64,000 nucleotides of DNA from positions 62,001-126,000 of the forward strand of contig NZ_FVZE01000007.1 in NCBI RefSeq assembly GCF_900168325.1. Direction: 5' to 3'. A model generated the notes under the pieces. It was not told the origin of the DNA. It ran no database searches and saw only the letters and a list, made by a program, of their open reading frames with translations. Position numbers and translations under genes: made by a program. Positions 8,564-16,815 of this stretch are shown here, in pieces (position 1 is the first letter of the stretch; each line of letters begins with the position of its first letter). This DNA is from Novosphingobium mathurense. GTDB taxonomy: Bacteria; Pseudomonadota; Alphaproteobacteria; Sphingomonadales; Sphingomonadaceae.

Positions 8564-8587
8564 GGAAATTGCACGCGTGCAATTTCC
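8564..8587. promoter_or_regulatory. parS-like palindrome 1
   Basis: A perfect 24-bp palindrome with core ATTGCACGCGTGCAAT begins 3 bases after the rep stop and about 140 bases before parA. The same 18-bp AATT...AATT core recurs twice between parA and parB, so it is a probable ParB binding site and possibly an operator for parA. Confidence 0.8.
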
Positions 8588-8727
8588 ACATCCCCCACCG
8601 AGTCAGGTTGGAGGCATCAGGGGGCAGTTTGACCCCATGTTGATGACCGCACTTTCGAAAATTGCGAATTTCTTGACCCAAAAGCGCAAGTGAGTGTAGC
8701 ACACGCCCAGTTGCGAAAGGTGGGCAT

Positions 8728-9930
8728 GTGTCGAACGGACTTCAAATTGAGGAAGCGGAGCGCTTGGTTTCGGTCGCGACGCTCGCCAGTCGAACCTCAT
8801 CAGTGCTCGAAAAATTGCGGGATTCGGCCCGGAGCGCTCGGTCGGATGACCGCCGCGAGCCGACTTTCACGATCGGCAAGGCTGCAGAGCTTGTAGGACG
8901 AACCCCAGCTGCGATACGCGATGCAGAGAAGGATGGTCGGCTTCCCGAGCCTGCCAGGACAGATAACAACAGGCGCGAGCGATACACGCTGGCGCAACTC
9001 AACGACATGCGTGGCGTCTTCGGAACGAGGCCTTACCGCGCTGCGGGCGACCCATGCTGCGTCGTAGCGGTCCAGAACTTCAAGGGCGGCGTCGGCAAGT
9101 CGACTGTGGCTGTCCATTTAGCTCAATATCTTGCCATTCGAGGATACCGTGTGGCTTTGGTCGACTGCGACAGCCAGGCATCGGCAACAACGCTTTTCGG
9201 CTACGTTCCCGATCTTGACCTTACCGAGGATGATACCCTTTACCCGTTCCTTCGCGAAGGCGAACGATCATCCCTCGATTATGCGCTCCGCAAGACCCAT
9301 TTCGATGGCTTGGAATTGATCCCCGCAAACCTTCGCCTGTTCAACTCCGAGTACGAGTTGGCTGCGCGAATGGCTCAAGGGAATGCGTCGCTTCTGGACC
9401 GATTGAAGGAGGGCATCGAGAGCATCTCGGATCGGTTTGACGTCATCGTGATGGATCCTCCACCGGCGCTGGGTGCGATCTCCCTCTCAGTGCTGCGCGC
9501 GGCTAATTCGCTGGTGGTGCCGGTGCCGCCAACCGTCATGGATTTCTCGTCGACCGCAGCATTCCTGTCGATGCTGGATGAGACGATCGAGCAGCTCGCT
9601 GATCGCGGTCTCGCGCCAGAGCTGAATTTTCTCCGCTTCGTTGCGTCGAAGGTCGACGAGAATAAATCGATGCAGAAGGAGCTGATCCAGCTCATGCGAA
9701 CGCTTTTCGGGCATACAATGGTCAGAACGCCGCTGAAGGATTCAGCCGAGATCGACAATGCAACTGCGCGTTTGATGACGGTCTATGAGCTTGATGGGCC
9801 TGCCACCAGCTCGGCCGTGCGTAACCGGTGCCTGAATTATCTGGATGGCGTGAACGCTGAAATCGAAGTCGATATTCGTTCGATGTGGCCCAGCCATCAC
9901 AAGCGGCTGCGCCAACAGGCGTTGGCATGA
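8728..9930 (+). CDS. parA: ParA partition ATPase with N-terminal HTH (type Ia)
   Basis: The protein is 400 aa and begins at a GTG; no in-frame ATG fits better. Residues ~46-95 are a MerR-like helix-turn-helix (IGKAAELVGRTPAAIRDAEK), which in type Ia ParA proteins binds the par promoter. The deviant Walker A KGGVGKST is at 119-126, Walker A' is VDCDSQASAT, and Walker B is VIVMDPPP. It moves plasmid copies apart on the nucleoid in response to ParB bound at parS. It lies between parS-like site 1 and sites 2-3, directly upstream of parB. Confidence 0.93.
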   Translation: MSNGLQIEEAERLVSVATLASRTSSVLEKLRDSARSARSDDRREPTFTIGKAAELVGRTPAAIRDAEKDGRLPEPARTDNNRRERYTLAQLNDMRGVFGTRPYRAAGDPCCVVAVQNFKGGVGKSTVAVHLAQYLAIRGYRVALVDCDSQASATTLFGYVPDLDLTEDDTLYPFLREGERSSLDYALRKTHFDGLELIPANLRLFNSEYELAARMAQGNASLLDRLKEGIESISDRFDVIVMDPPPALGAISLSVLRAANSLVVPVPPTVMDFSSTAAFLSMLDETIEQLADRGLAPELNFLRFVASKVDENKSMQKELIQLMRTLFGHTMVRTPLKDSAEIDNATARLMTVYELDGPATSSAVRNRCLNYLDGVNAEIEVDIRSMWPSHHKRLRQQALA

Positions 9931-9938
9931 AATCGGGG

Positions 9939-10002
9939 AATTGCACGCGTGCAATTGGTCGTGGAAATCACGTCGACCCGCAAAAATTGCACGCGTGCAA
10001 TT
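9939..10002. repeat. parS-like palindromes 2 and 3
   Basis: Two identical copies of AATTGCACGCGTGCAATT lie at 9939-9956 and 9985-10002, with starts 46 bases apart, in the parA-parB spacer. Their core is identical to the palindrome after rep. Identical palindromes flanking parA and preceding parB are the expected centromere, and may also regulate parB. Confidence 0.85.
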
Positions 10003-10021
10003 CGTCTGACGGGAGGGTCAC

Positions 10022-11035
10022 ATGAGTAAGAAAAACAGCGGTTTTGCGGCCGATTTGGCGGCAGGAATCGACCTGACCGATGCTGGCGCGGCGCCTCGTC
10101 GATCGAGCATTGCCTCAAACGTGCTTACCGGTCGTTCAAACCGACTTGCCGACCTTGCATCAGGGGCGATTGTCAATCGAACCCATGAACTGGTTGATCC
10201 TGCCAGATGTCGGATGTGGGCAGGCCATAACCGCGATTATGCATTGCTCACCGAGGAACGGTGTTCCGATCTCATTGAGAGTATCAAGGCGCAAGGCCGT
10301 CAGGAAATTCCCGCGATTGTTCGCCGCTTGTCCGGTGACGAGGGGTATGATTTCGAGGTAATCTGCGGCGCCCGGCGACATTGGTCGATCAGCTGGCTGA
10401 GGTCCCACAATTACCCTGACTTCAAATTCCTCGTCGATGTTCGTGAGATTGGCGACGAAGAGGCATTCCGACTCGCCGACATCGAGAATCGCGCCCGAGA
10501 CGATCTCACAGACCTCGAAAGGGCGAGGGACTATCTGCGCGCGCTCTCAGCCTATTACGACGGCCGTCAAAAAACGATGGCTGAGCGGCTGAAGGTTTCT
10601 GAAAGTTGGCTCACGCGGTATCTTGATCTCGCTCGCCTTCCTGACGAACTAATCCGGGCATTTGCTGATCCGCAAGAATTGGGCATCCGCAACGCCATCG
10701 CTCTCAAAGCCCTTCTGAAACCAGATGAGCGCAGGGAGCGTGCCTTCCGAGAGGCGGCCCGCCTTGCCGAAGAGCGCCAAGCCACCGGCAAATCTATGCC
10801 AGTGATTGATGTCATCAAGGCGCTGTCGCTGGCAGTTGACCCCCCCAAGAAGTCAGGACCCCCCAAGAAGTCAGGAAAGGCGGAAACCATTGCGAGCGCG
10901 AGCGGAAAGCCGGTACTCCGGATCGAAGGCGCTGATCGCAAGGGTATTCGGCTCACGCTCCTGAGCAAGGGCGGAGCAACGCGCCAAGAGGCGGAGGAGG
11001 CTGTGCGGGCGGTTTTGGACCAGTACTGGGCCTAA
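10022..11035 (+). CDS. parB: ParB partition protein
   Basis: This 337-aa protein has a good ribosome site (GGGAGGGT) before the ATG. Residues ~55-150 are the ParB/Srx CTPase domain, with EVICGARRHWS as the ParB box and IENRARDDLTDLERARDY after it. A HTH with MAERLKVSESWLTRYLDLARLP, near residues 180-200, binds parS. The C-terminal ~60 residues should dimerise. Between HTH and dimer domain lies a basic tandem repeat PPKKSGPPKKSG, whose DNA is iteron-like (see findings). It works with the upstream parA and the three palindromes. Confidence 0.92.
   Translation: MSKKNSGFAADLAAGIDLTDAGAAPRRSSIASNVLTGRSNRLADLASGAIVNRTHELVDPARCRMWAGHNRDYALLTEERCSDLIESIKAQGRQEIPAIVRRLSGDEGYDFEVICGARRHWSISWLRSHNYPDFKFLVDVREIGDEEAFRLADIENRARDDLTDLERARDYLRALSAYYDGRQKTMAERLKVSESWLTRYLDLARLPDELIRAFADPQELGIRNAIALKALLKPDERRERAFREAARLAEERQATGKSMPVIDVIKALSLAVDPPKKSGPPKKSGKAETIASASGKPVLRIEGADRKGIRLTLLSKGGATRQEAEEAVRAVLDQYWA
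10842..10874 (-). repeat. Two iteron-like sequences inside parB
   Basis: CCCCCAAGAAGTCAG occurs at 10842-10856 and again at 10860-10874, exactly 18 bases apart. On the minus strand it reads CTGACTTCTTGGGGG, differing by one base from the origin iteron CTGACTTATTGGGGG at 7128. In the plus frame it encodes the tandem PPKKSG of ParB. Confidence 0.7.
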
Positions 11036-11199
11036 GGTCGTTCCTATTGATGGCTGAGACGAAGACAAATCGCCTGGGGGCGGATCGGGACCAAAGGGCA
11101 GGGGAGGGCGGTCTCGTTCGCTTGCGCGGATGAGGCGGCGCTTTTTGCCCGCCAGCTGCTGCGCCGCCGGGCGTCTGCGCCCAAGCGGATCGGCGTGCC

Positions 11200-12171
11200 C
11201 TACCGCGAGGTCGCGTTGGCACCGTAGGAGGCCTCAGGAGCCTCTGTGAGCGCCTTCGGGGCCAGGGCATGGTCTCCCGGGCGCAGCGTCGCCAGATCGG
11301 CTTTCTCGAGCGCGGTAGCAGCCTGTGAAGCGGTACGGCGGGTCACGCCAAGCGCGCGGGCCAGTTCGGCGCGGGTGAGGGGACCCAGCCCGCCAATCAG
11401 CTGCCACATCGCCGGCGCCTGCGACGAGGCATAGAGGCCCGCGAGGCATTCTTCCCCGCGCGCAACCATGGCCGTGACGGCGGCGAGGTCGGTTGCCACG
11501 TCACTGGCCGCAACGCCGATCGCGCCCGCCAGCAGGGCGGGGAGGGGGCGTTCGGGCTCGGAGCGGAACAGCGCACGCGGGGCGAGCCCGGCGAGCGCCA
11601 GTGGCGCCGCGCCGAGGGCGAACAGCTGCGGGCGCATCGCGGCGGCCAGCGAGGCGGCCCAGGCGCTTCCGCGCGGGGCGAACCGCTGGAACACGCGGCC
11701 CTCGATCAGCACTTCCTCGCTGCCGCCTTCGAGAAACTCGACTTCGTCGGTGCGGAGTTGGCGGACCCATTCGGTGAGAGCAGCGAGCGGATCGCGCGCC
11801 GGCAACAGGGCGTCGAGCCGTTCGAGCGCCCGGTCGGCGGCTTCAAATGTGCCAGAGAAGCTCTCGCGCGCGTCCTTGGCGGCGAGGGTGAGCTGCGCGG
11901 CCTGGGCGAGGGGAGGGGGGCCGCGGCGGCTTATCCACGACAGGAAGTCCTGCCGTTCGGCCGCATACCACGAGCGGGTCAGTTCGGCCGCCTCAAGTCC
12001 CGGATTGTGCTCGGGGCCTTGGTTTTCTTGAGGAAAGTCGCGGATATGGACGCGCCACAGCCGCCTGAGCGAGGCCCGCGCCAGTCCGTCCGCCACCTCC
12101 GCGCGCAGGAACGGCAGCGCCCCCTCGATCCGCGCGAGGGCCAATTGCCACGGGGGAGGGGCGTCATCCAT
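11200..12171 (-). CDS. HTH-domain protein of the RHE_PE00001/DUF1612 type
   Basis: The protein is 323 aa, rich in Ala and Leu and mostly helical. The C-terminal part (~250-300) has a winged or MarR-like helix-turn-helix (TRAELARALGVTRRTAS). The N-terminal ~230 residues resemble the uncharacterised DUF1403/DUF1612 proteins found on rhizobial and sphingomonad plasmids; that family assignment is from memory. It is divergent from the tyrosine recombinase, sharing a 135-base region with inverted repeats and TATACT boxes, so it may regulate the recombinase. No enzymatic motif is seen. Confidence 0.6.
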   Translation of the reverse strand: MDDAPPPWQLALARIEGALPFLRAEVADGLARASLRRLWRVHIRDFPQENQGPEHNPGLEAAELTRSWYAAERQDFLSWISRRGPPPLAQAAQLTLAAKDARESFSGTFEAADRALERLDALLPARDPLAALTEWVRQLRTDEVEFLEGGSEEVLIEGRVFQRFAPRGSAWAASLAAAMRPQLFALGAAPLALAGLAPRALFRSEPERPLPALLAGAIGVAASDVATDLAAVTAMVARGEECLAGLYASSQAPAMWQLIGGLGPLTRAELARALGVTRRTASQAATALEKADLATLRPGDHALAPKALTEAPEASYGANATSR

Positions 12172-12227
12172 CGACCAGATAATATACTATACGTCAATAA
12201 AGTATACTCTGCTTGTATGCTGCAACC

Positions 12228-12257
12228 ACTGTCCGATAATGGCTCTTCACGGACAGT
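12228..12257. promoter_or_regulatory. Inverted repeat before the tyrosine recombinase
   Basis: ACTGTCCG (12228-12235) and CGGACAGT (12250-12257) are perfect inverted copies with a 14-base spacer, lying 50 bases before the recombinase ATG. Tyrosine recombinase core sites have this arm-spacer-arm layout, though spacers are usually 6-8 bases. It may be a recombination site or an operator for the neighbouring HTH protein. Confidence 0.45.
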
Positions 12258-12306
12258 AGATTTGAGGGTATGTCAGAGCGGGATTTGCCGCAGGGAAGGG
12301 TGGATA

Positions 12307-13338
12307 ATGGCCGATGGCAGCGAAGATTTCCCAGCAAACGGAGTGCTGATCGCGCTGAATTTCACCGCAGCGGCATTCCCGCCCAAAATCACGGCCCCGG
12401 CGAGGATTTTATGCGACGAGGTCGCGGCCGCTCGTTCCTATCGCGCCCAGGCTAAGGCGGCGAATACGATCCGCGCCTACACCAGCGATTGGGCTCAGTT
12501 CGAAGGCTGGTGCGATGAACGCGGGCTCGAACCGCTGCCGGCGCGGCCCGAGGCGGTGGCGGCCTACCTCGCCGCTCTAGCCATGGCGGGCAAGGCCGAC
12601 AGTACCATCGGCCGCCACCTCGCGGCGATCGGGTGGAAGCACCGCCAGGACGGACTGGTTGCGCCGACGGTCCGCGACGAACGCATGGTCATTGCCGACA
12701 CACTCGCCGGGATTAGGCGTGAACAGCGCGCGCGGCCCAATGCCAGGAAGGCGGCGATTTCCGCCAGCGAACTGGGCGCGATGATCGTGGCCGCCGATGG
12801 GCAAGGCACGCGCACGATCCGCGATCGGGCGGTCATGGCGCTGGGCCTCGCCGCAGCACTACGCCGCTCCGAACTGGTCGCGCTCGAACTCCGCGATGTT
12901 GAACTGGTCGATAAGGGCCTGACACTGACGCTGCGGCATTCGAAGACTGACCAGGAGGGCGAGGGGCAAGTGATCGCGGTGCCCGCAGGCAAGACGCTCA
13001 AACCGGTGGCGCGGCTCAAGGCCTGGCTGGCGGTCCGTGGCAGCACTGCGGGGCCGTTGTTCTATCAGATCGACCCGCAGGGCAGGGTGGTCGACAAGCC
13101 GATGTCGGACCGCTCGATTGCGCGGTTGATCCAGAAGTACGCCGGACGTGTGGGCCTGGACCCGGAGACGGTGGCGGGCCATTCCTTGCGGGCCGGGTTC
13201 CTCACCGAGGCCTCGCGCACCGGGGCGACCATTGCCAAGATGCAGGAGGTGTCGCGGCACAAGAAGGTCGAGGTGCTGCTGGGTTATGTGCGTTCGGCCG
13301 AACTGTTTGACGACCATGCGGCAGCCGGATTCTTGTAG
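12307..13338 (+). CDS. Tyrosine recombinase/integrase
   Basis: The protein is 343 aa from ATG 12307, preceded by GGAAGGGTGG. The long open frame upstream is antisense to the HTH gene and is not used. Residues ~40-140 form a SAM-like core-binding domain (AANTIRAYTSDWAQFEGW). The catalytic domain keeps the full set: Arg in ALRRSEL (186-187), Lys 213 in HSKTD, HSLR (292-295), His 318 and Tyr 327 in LLGYVR. It resembles plasmid and Tn-borne phage-type integrases and could resolve multimers or move the adjacent module. No cognate pair of attachment sites was found. Confidence 0.9.
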   Translation: MADGSEDFPANGVLIALNFTAAAFPPKITAPARILCDEVAAARSYRAQAKAANTIRAYTSDWAQFEGWCDERGLEPLPARPEAVAAYLAALAMAGKADSTIGRHLAAIGWKHRQDGLVAPTVRDERMVIADTLAGIRREQRARPNARKAAISASELGAMIVAADGQGTRTIRDRAVMALGLAAALRRSELVALELRDVELVDKGLTLTLRHSKTDQEGEGQVIAVPAGKTLKPVARLKAWLAVRGSTAGPLFYQIDPQGRVVDKPMSDRSIARLIQKYAGRVGLDPETVAGHSLRAGFLTEASRTGATIAKMQEVSRHKKVEVLLGYVRSAELFDDHAAAGFL

Positions 13339-13508
13339 CGAATTCGTGATCCTAAGTGATCGATACAACTCGTGATAATTGCAGTCATCGTGCGACGTTA
13401 CGTGGTCATGCCTGCACGACGACGCAGCGATCGCGGCTCGCTGGCGCGGAACGCACGCTGGATCCCCGAGGGGTTCGCGGCGAAGGGCGCGGTGGCGGCA
13501 CGGGTTGA

Positions 13509-13982
13509 GGAGCAGGTGGGGAGGGGACGCTTCACCCGGGCTCGGTAAGTCCAATCGTACGATCGGTACTGCAGCGGGCCTTTGACAAAGGGGCGTTCCG
13601 CGATCTCGATGCGGCAACCTTCGCCATGCAGCTCGAGGAGGTGAATGTGCGTTCCACGTGGGTCGGGGTCAATCATGACTACTTCGCCTCGGGCGAAGAC
13701 CTCGCCGGGATCATGGATGCATTGCGCTGGAAAAGCCCACGTATGCCACTTCTGTATAACCGTAATCTCATTGCTGAGCACGGAGCGGCAGGAAGGTTGT
13801 TGGCTGCACTTCATTTTGTTCGTCAGGCAACGCTCTGCCAAACACACGGAGAACATTTTAAGCTGAGAGGCGCAATATACCGCGAGGGTGATGAAGCTGT
13901 TGGCATCTGCCGGTTCCTTGGGAAAACTCAATCTTCCTTCAGGCAGTGCCTGTTAGGCAGATTTGACCCCAACCCAAGGTAG
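13509..13982 (+). pseudogene. Unidentified open frame, probable gene remnant
   Basis: From 13509 the frame is open to a stop at 13982, with a possible ATG at 13626 (118 aa) but no convincing ribosome site. The part from about 13560 to 13740 reads like protein (VLQRAFDKGAFRDLDAATF, then VNVRSTWVGVNHDYFASGED). The composition then changes abruptly and reads less like coding sequence. I do not recognise the family. A second short frame (ATG 13408-13548) precedes it. Together they suggest decayed mobile-element debris between the recombinase and the catabolic island. The remainder of 13339-14089 holds nothing else I can support. Confidence 0.3.
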
Positions 13983-14089
13983 ATGCTTGTTCCAGTGCAG
14001 TCTCTTAGACTTTCATCCCTGAGGGGCAGAGATGATCGTTAGCGGGCCCGTGATCGCGTCCTTGCGCTTAAGGTGTCAACGTCAGTTGA

Positions 14090-15583
14090 TCACGTGGCTT
14101 TAGCGCAAGCTTTGGAGTGGATTATCAACTTATCCCAGTCAGGCCGTGAGAGCCGTTCCCGATAGAAACCCATGTTTCGCGGATATTGCGTCACATTGTA
14201 GCCAGCGTTGTTAAGGTAGTAATTGTGGCAATTGCCCTGCCAAACTCCAACCTTGGCAATTTCATACCGGAGTTCGTCGTTATAGGCCGCTTCTGCCTCG
14301 GGGCGAACAGCCAAGGCAACGATGTCATTGGCGATCATCCACTCTACATGGCGCACAATGTAGCGCGCCTGAAGTTCAAGCATTTCGATGATCGACCCGT
14401 TGTTGGTGTTCGGGCCATAGAGCATGAACAGGTTGGGGAAACCGGCGGTCAGTATGCCGAGATACGCACGTGGCGTTCCGTTCCAGGCGCTGGCTATGTC
14501 GATTCCTTCTTCGCCTCGCACCGGAATAACGGCGAGAAACAGGTCTACGTGGAAACCAGTCGCGCAGATGATCACGTCATGGCGGCGTTCGATCCCCCCC
14601 GCATCGACGAGCCCTGTCGACGTCGCCGCTTGGACTCGTTCGGTGACTAGCGTGACATTGGCACGGTTGAATGCCGGATAGTAAGCATTTGATGAGAGGG
14701 GGCGGGCGCACCCCCAATTGAAAGTAGGCGTCAACTTTTGCCGCACTTCCGTGTTCTCGACTAGGGCGAGGTTGGCATGGCAGGCGCCCAGGATTTCTTC
14801 CTCGTTCTTGGGCTTGGTCCAATCGGCGAATTCCTCGAATCCCTCGAAGATTCGGCGACGTTCGGCCACCACCAGCGCCGGATCAGCAGCGCGGGCGGCG
14901 ATGGTGCCCACATCGAACTCCATGCAGTCCTTTGGCGCAACCCAGCTTGGAGTTCGCTGATAGACATCGAGGTGTCCGACCTCTCGAGCGATCTCAGGAA
15001 TCATCTGGATCGCGCTCGCCGCACTGCCGACGACAGCCACACGCCGCCCGACCAGCGTGAGTTCGTCAGGCCAGCGCGCGGCATGTACGAGTTTCCCCGC
15101 AAAGCTGTCGAGCGATGGGATTTCAGGCCACTTTATCCGATTGAACATACCCTGGGCGCTCACCAGGATATCGATTTCCTCTTCGACTCCGGTGGAAAGG
15201 CCAACGCGCCAGACACATTTTTTTCCGTCCCAGGTGGCAGATGTGACCTCCACGCCAAAACGAACGAATTCGCGCAGCCGCATGCGGTCGCCGGCGGCCT
15301 GGAAGTAGGCGAGAATCTCGGGCTGCGAGGCATACGTACGGGTCCAGCCGGGATTGAGATCGAATGAAAACGAGTAGAGATGCGACGGTACGTCGCACTC
15401 CAGTCCGGGATAGCGATTCAGGTACCAAGTGCCGCCGAAGTCCTTGTTCTTTTCCCACAGAACCAATGTATTAAAACCGGCCTCGCGCAGGTAATGGGCG
15501 GCCGCCATGCCACCTGGACCTGCGCCGATTATGCCGATCCGGAGCCGTTGCCGGGCGGCGTGTTGGGGTTGTTCTGTGCTCAC
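14090..15583 (-). CDS. Flavin-containing (Baeyer-Villiger-type) monooxygenase
   Basis: The protein is 497 aa with a GTG start and AGAGGA upstream. A FAD Rossmann motif GAGPGG occupies residues 20-25, followed by FGGTWYLNRYPG. The Baeyer-Villiger fingerprint FxGxxxHxxxW is present as FAGKLVHAARWP at 161-172. A second, NADPH-binding dinucleotide motif, GSAAS, is at ~186. Such enzymes insert oxygen next to a ketone to make an ester or lactone. It follows the acetoacetate-decarboxylase-like gene by 26 bases on the same strand, so the two are probably co-transcribed. The substrate is unknown; the intact fingerprint favours a Baeyer-Villiger reaction over N-hydroxylation. Confidence 0.88.
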   Translation of the reverse strand: MSTEQPQHAARQRLRIGIIGAGPGGMAAAHYLREAGFNTLVLWEKNKDFGGTWYLNRYPGLECDVPSHLYSFSFDLNPGWTRTYASQPEILAYFQAAGDRMRLREFVRFGVEVTSATWDGKKCVWRVGLSTGVEEEIDILVSAQGMFNRIKWPEIPSLDSFAGKLVHAARWPDELTLVGRRVAVVGSAASAIQMIPEIAREVGHLDVYQRTPSWVAPKDCMEFDVGTIAARAADPALVVAERRRIFEGFEEFADWTKPKNEEEILGACHANLALVENTEVRQKLTPTFNWGCARPLSSNAYYPAFNRANVTLVTERVQAATSTGLVDAGGIERRHDVIICATGFHVDLFLAVIPVRGEEGIDIASAWNGTPRAYLGILTAGFPNLFMLYGPNTNNGSIIEMLELQARYIVRHVEWMIANDIVALAVRPEAEAAYNDELRYEIAKVGVWQGNCHNYYLNNAGYNVTQYPRNMGFYRERLSRPDWDKLIIHSKACAKAT

Positions 15584-15609
15584 CCGATCCTCTCGTGCCT
15601 GGCGGGCCT

Positions 15610-16503
15610 TCAGGCGACCGGCGACTGCCCGCCCTGGTTGCCGCCCCCGATGGTGTCTGTCTCGCCTTGGGAAGTCAGTGCGAGGAATGACCCGAGGAAT
15701 TCGCGCAGGGGCAGGTTGGCCAGGGCATTCACTACCGTATGCTGGGTCGGCAGGTCTTCCCAGCGGGCATGGCGGAAGGAGAAGCGCCCATTGCCCCTAT
15801 AATATTCGTCGAGACGGAGCGGGGGCGCGTTGGGATCCGGCCGGGTTACGGTGAGGTAATCCACTTCGCCCTGACCCCAGTCACCCGTGGTGGGAATGTA
15901 CTTGTGGGTGAGGACCGGCAGGGGCGGATTCGTCCGCTTGGCCGGGCGGAGGGAATTGACCTCGATGTCGATGAACTGAAAACCCTGCCAATCCGCGGTA
16001 ATCCGCGTCTTGCCCTCGCGTACCTCGTAGTCGGGGATGTTGGCGTAGATCTTCGGATAGCCGATTTCCTCGCGTCCGGTGATTATCGGATCGCATAGGC
16101 TTTCCCATAGGACGGGAAGGAAATCCGCGACGACCTCATCGGATTGGCCGGTGAAACGGACGTTGGGGAACTGGACCATGATGATGTTGTAACCTCGCCC
16201 GGCCAGCCAGCCGATGTTGCGCACCATGGAAACTAGAATGCGGACGATTGGCGGGCCGTCGAGCGTGCAGCCCTGCGGCAGGTATGGCCTGATCGCGTCG
16301 GCATCGGTGAGCGCGTCAACACCGATCTGGGTACGGGTGTGGACGTACCGACCGCGCTGGTTGGCCAGCGGCACGTTTCGGGGGCCACCGACGGGGCCGA
16401 AGTCCACGGGCATCCGGTACATCGGGGAAAGCCCGTCGTATTTCTCATCAGCGGCGGGGAAGCGCGGGTGCGCCGGAAGGCGTTCGGTGACCGTGTTTTC
16501 CAT
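15610..16503 (-). CDS. Acetoacetate decarboxylase-family protein
   Basis: The protein is 297 aa, with AGGAATAA before the ATG. The family signature REEIGYPKIYA includes Lys151 at the position of the Schiff-base lysine of acetoacetate decarboxylase. The family includes true decarboxylases and enzymes with aldolase or dehydratase-like chemistry, so decarboxylation of a beta-keto acid is likely but unproven. It is first in a two-gene unit with the monooxygenase and is divergent from the dienelactone hydrolase gene. The pairing suggests a keto acid is decarboxylated to a ketone and then oxygenated to an ester. Confidence 0.8.
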   Translation of the reverse strand: MENTVTERLPAHPRFPAADEKYDGLSPMYRMPVDFGPVGGPRNVPLANQRGRYVHTRTQIGVDALTDADAIRPYLPQGCTLDGPPIVRILVSMVRNIGWLAGRGYNIIMVQFPNVRFTGQSDEVVADFLPVLWESLCDPIITGREEIGYPKIYANIPDYEVREGKTRITADWQGFQFIDIEVNSLRPAKRTNPPLPVLTHKYIPTTGDWGQGEVDYLTVTRPDPNAPPLRLDEYYRGNGRFSFRHARWEDLPTQHTVVNALANLPLREFLGSFLALTSQGETDTIGGGNQGGQSPVA

Positions 16504-16815
16504 GTCGTTATTCCTGTCGTACTGGATTGCGCCGCATTGGCACAGACCGCCATGCTGCGCAGCAATAGCCGACAGGCCAACCGGAATATCGCGCGCCGTC
16601 GCTCATGTGACATCTATCGAGCGCTGCTGTGATAGATGCTGGCGACGGGTCCACGGTGCAGCGAAACCTGTCATTTGGGCGCACCAGTTTCGTCGTCACA
16701 GCGACGTATCCGCCAAACTCCCTTTCACTCCTCGGGTGCTGTGCCAAGTTGACGTCCGGACAAGGCGCGCTCGTGGTGCGACACGCACTGCCGAAGGCGG
16801 CATTTCGGAGAGTAG
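16504..16815. other. Divergent promoter region, decarboxylase/dienelactone hydrolase
   Basis: These 312 bases separate two divergent transcription units and should carry both promoters. I see no gene. No long palindrome or clear -35/-10 pair stands out by eye. Confidence 0.4.

Noticed and set aside
11758..12306. N-terminal extension of the tyrosine recombinase frame
   Set aside because: It is antisense to the HTH gene and not protein-like. ATG 12307 has a good ribosome site and starts the core-binding domain.
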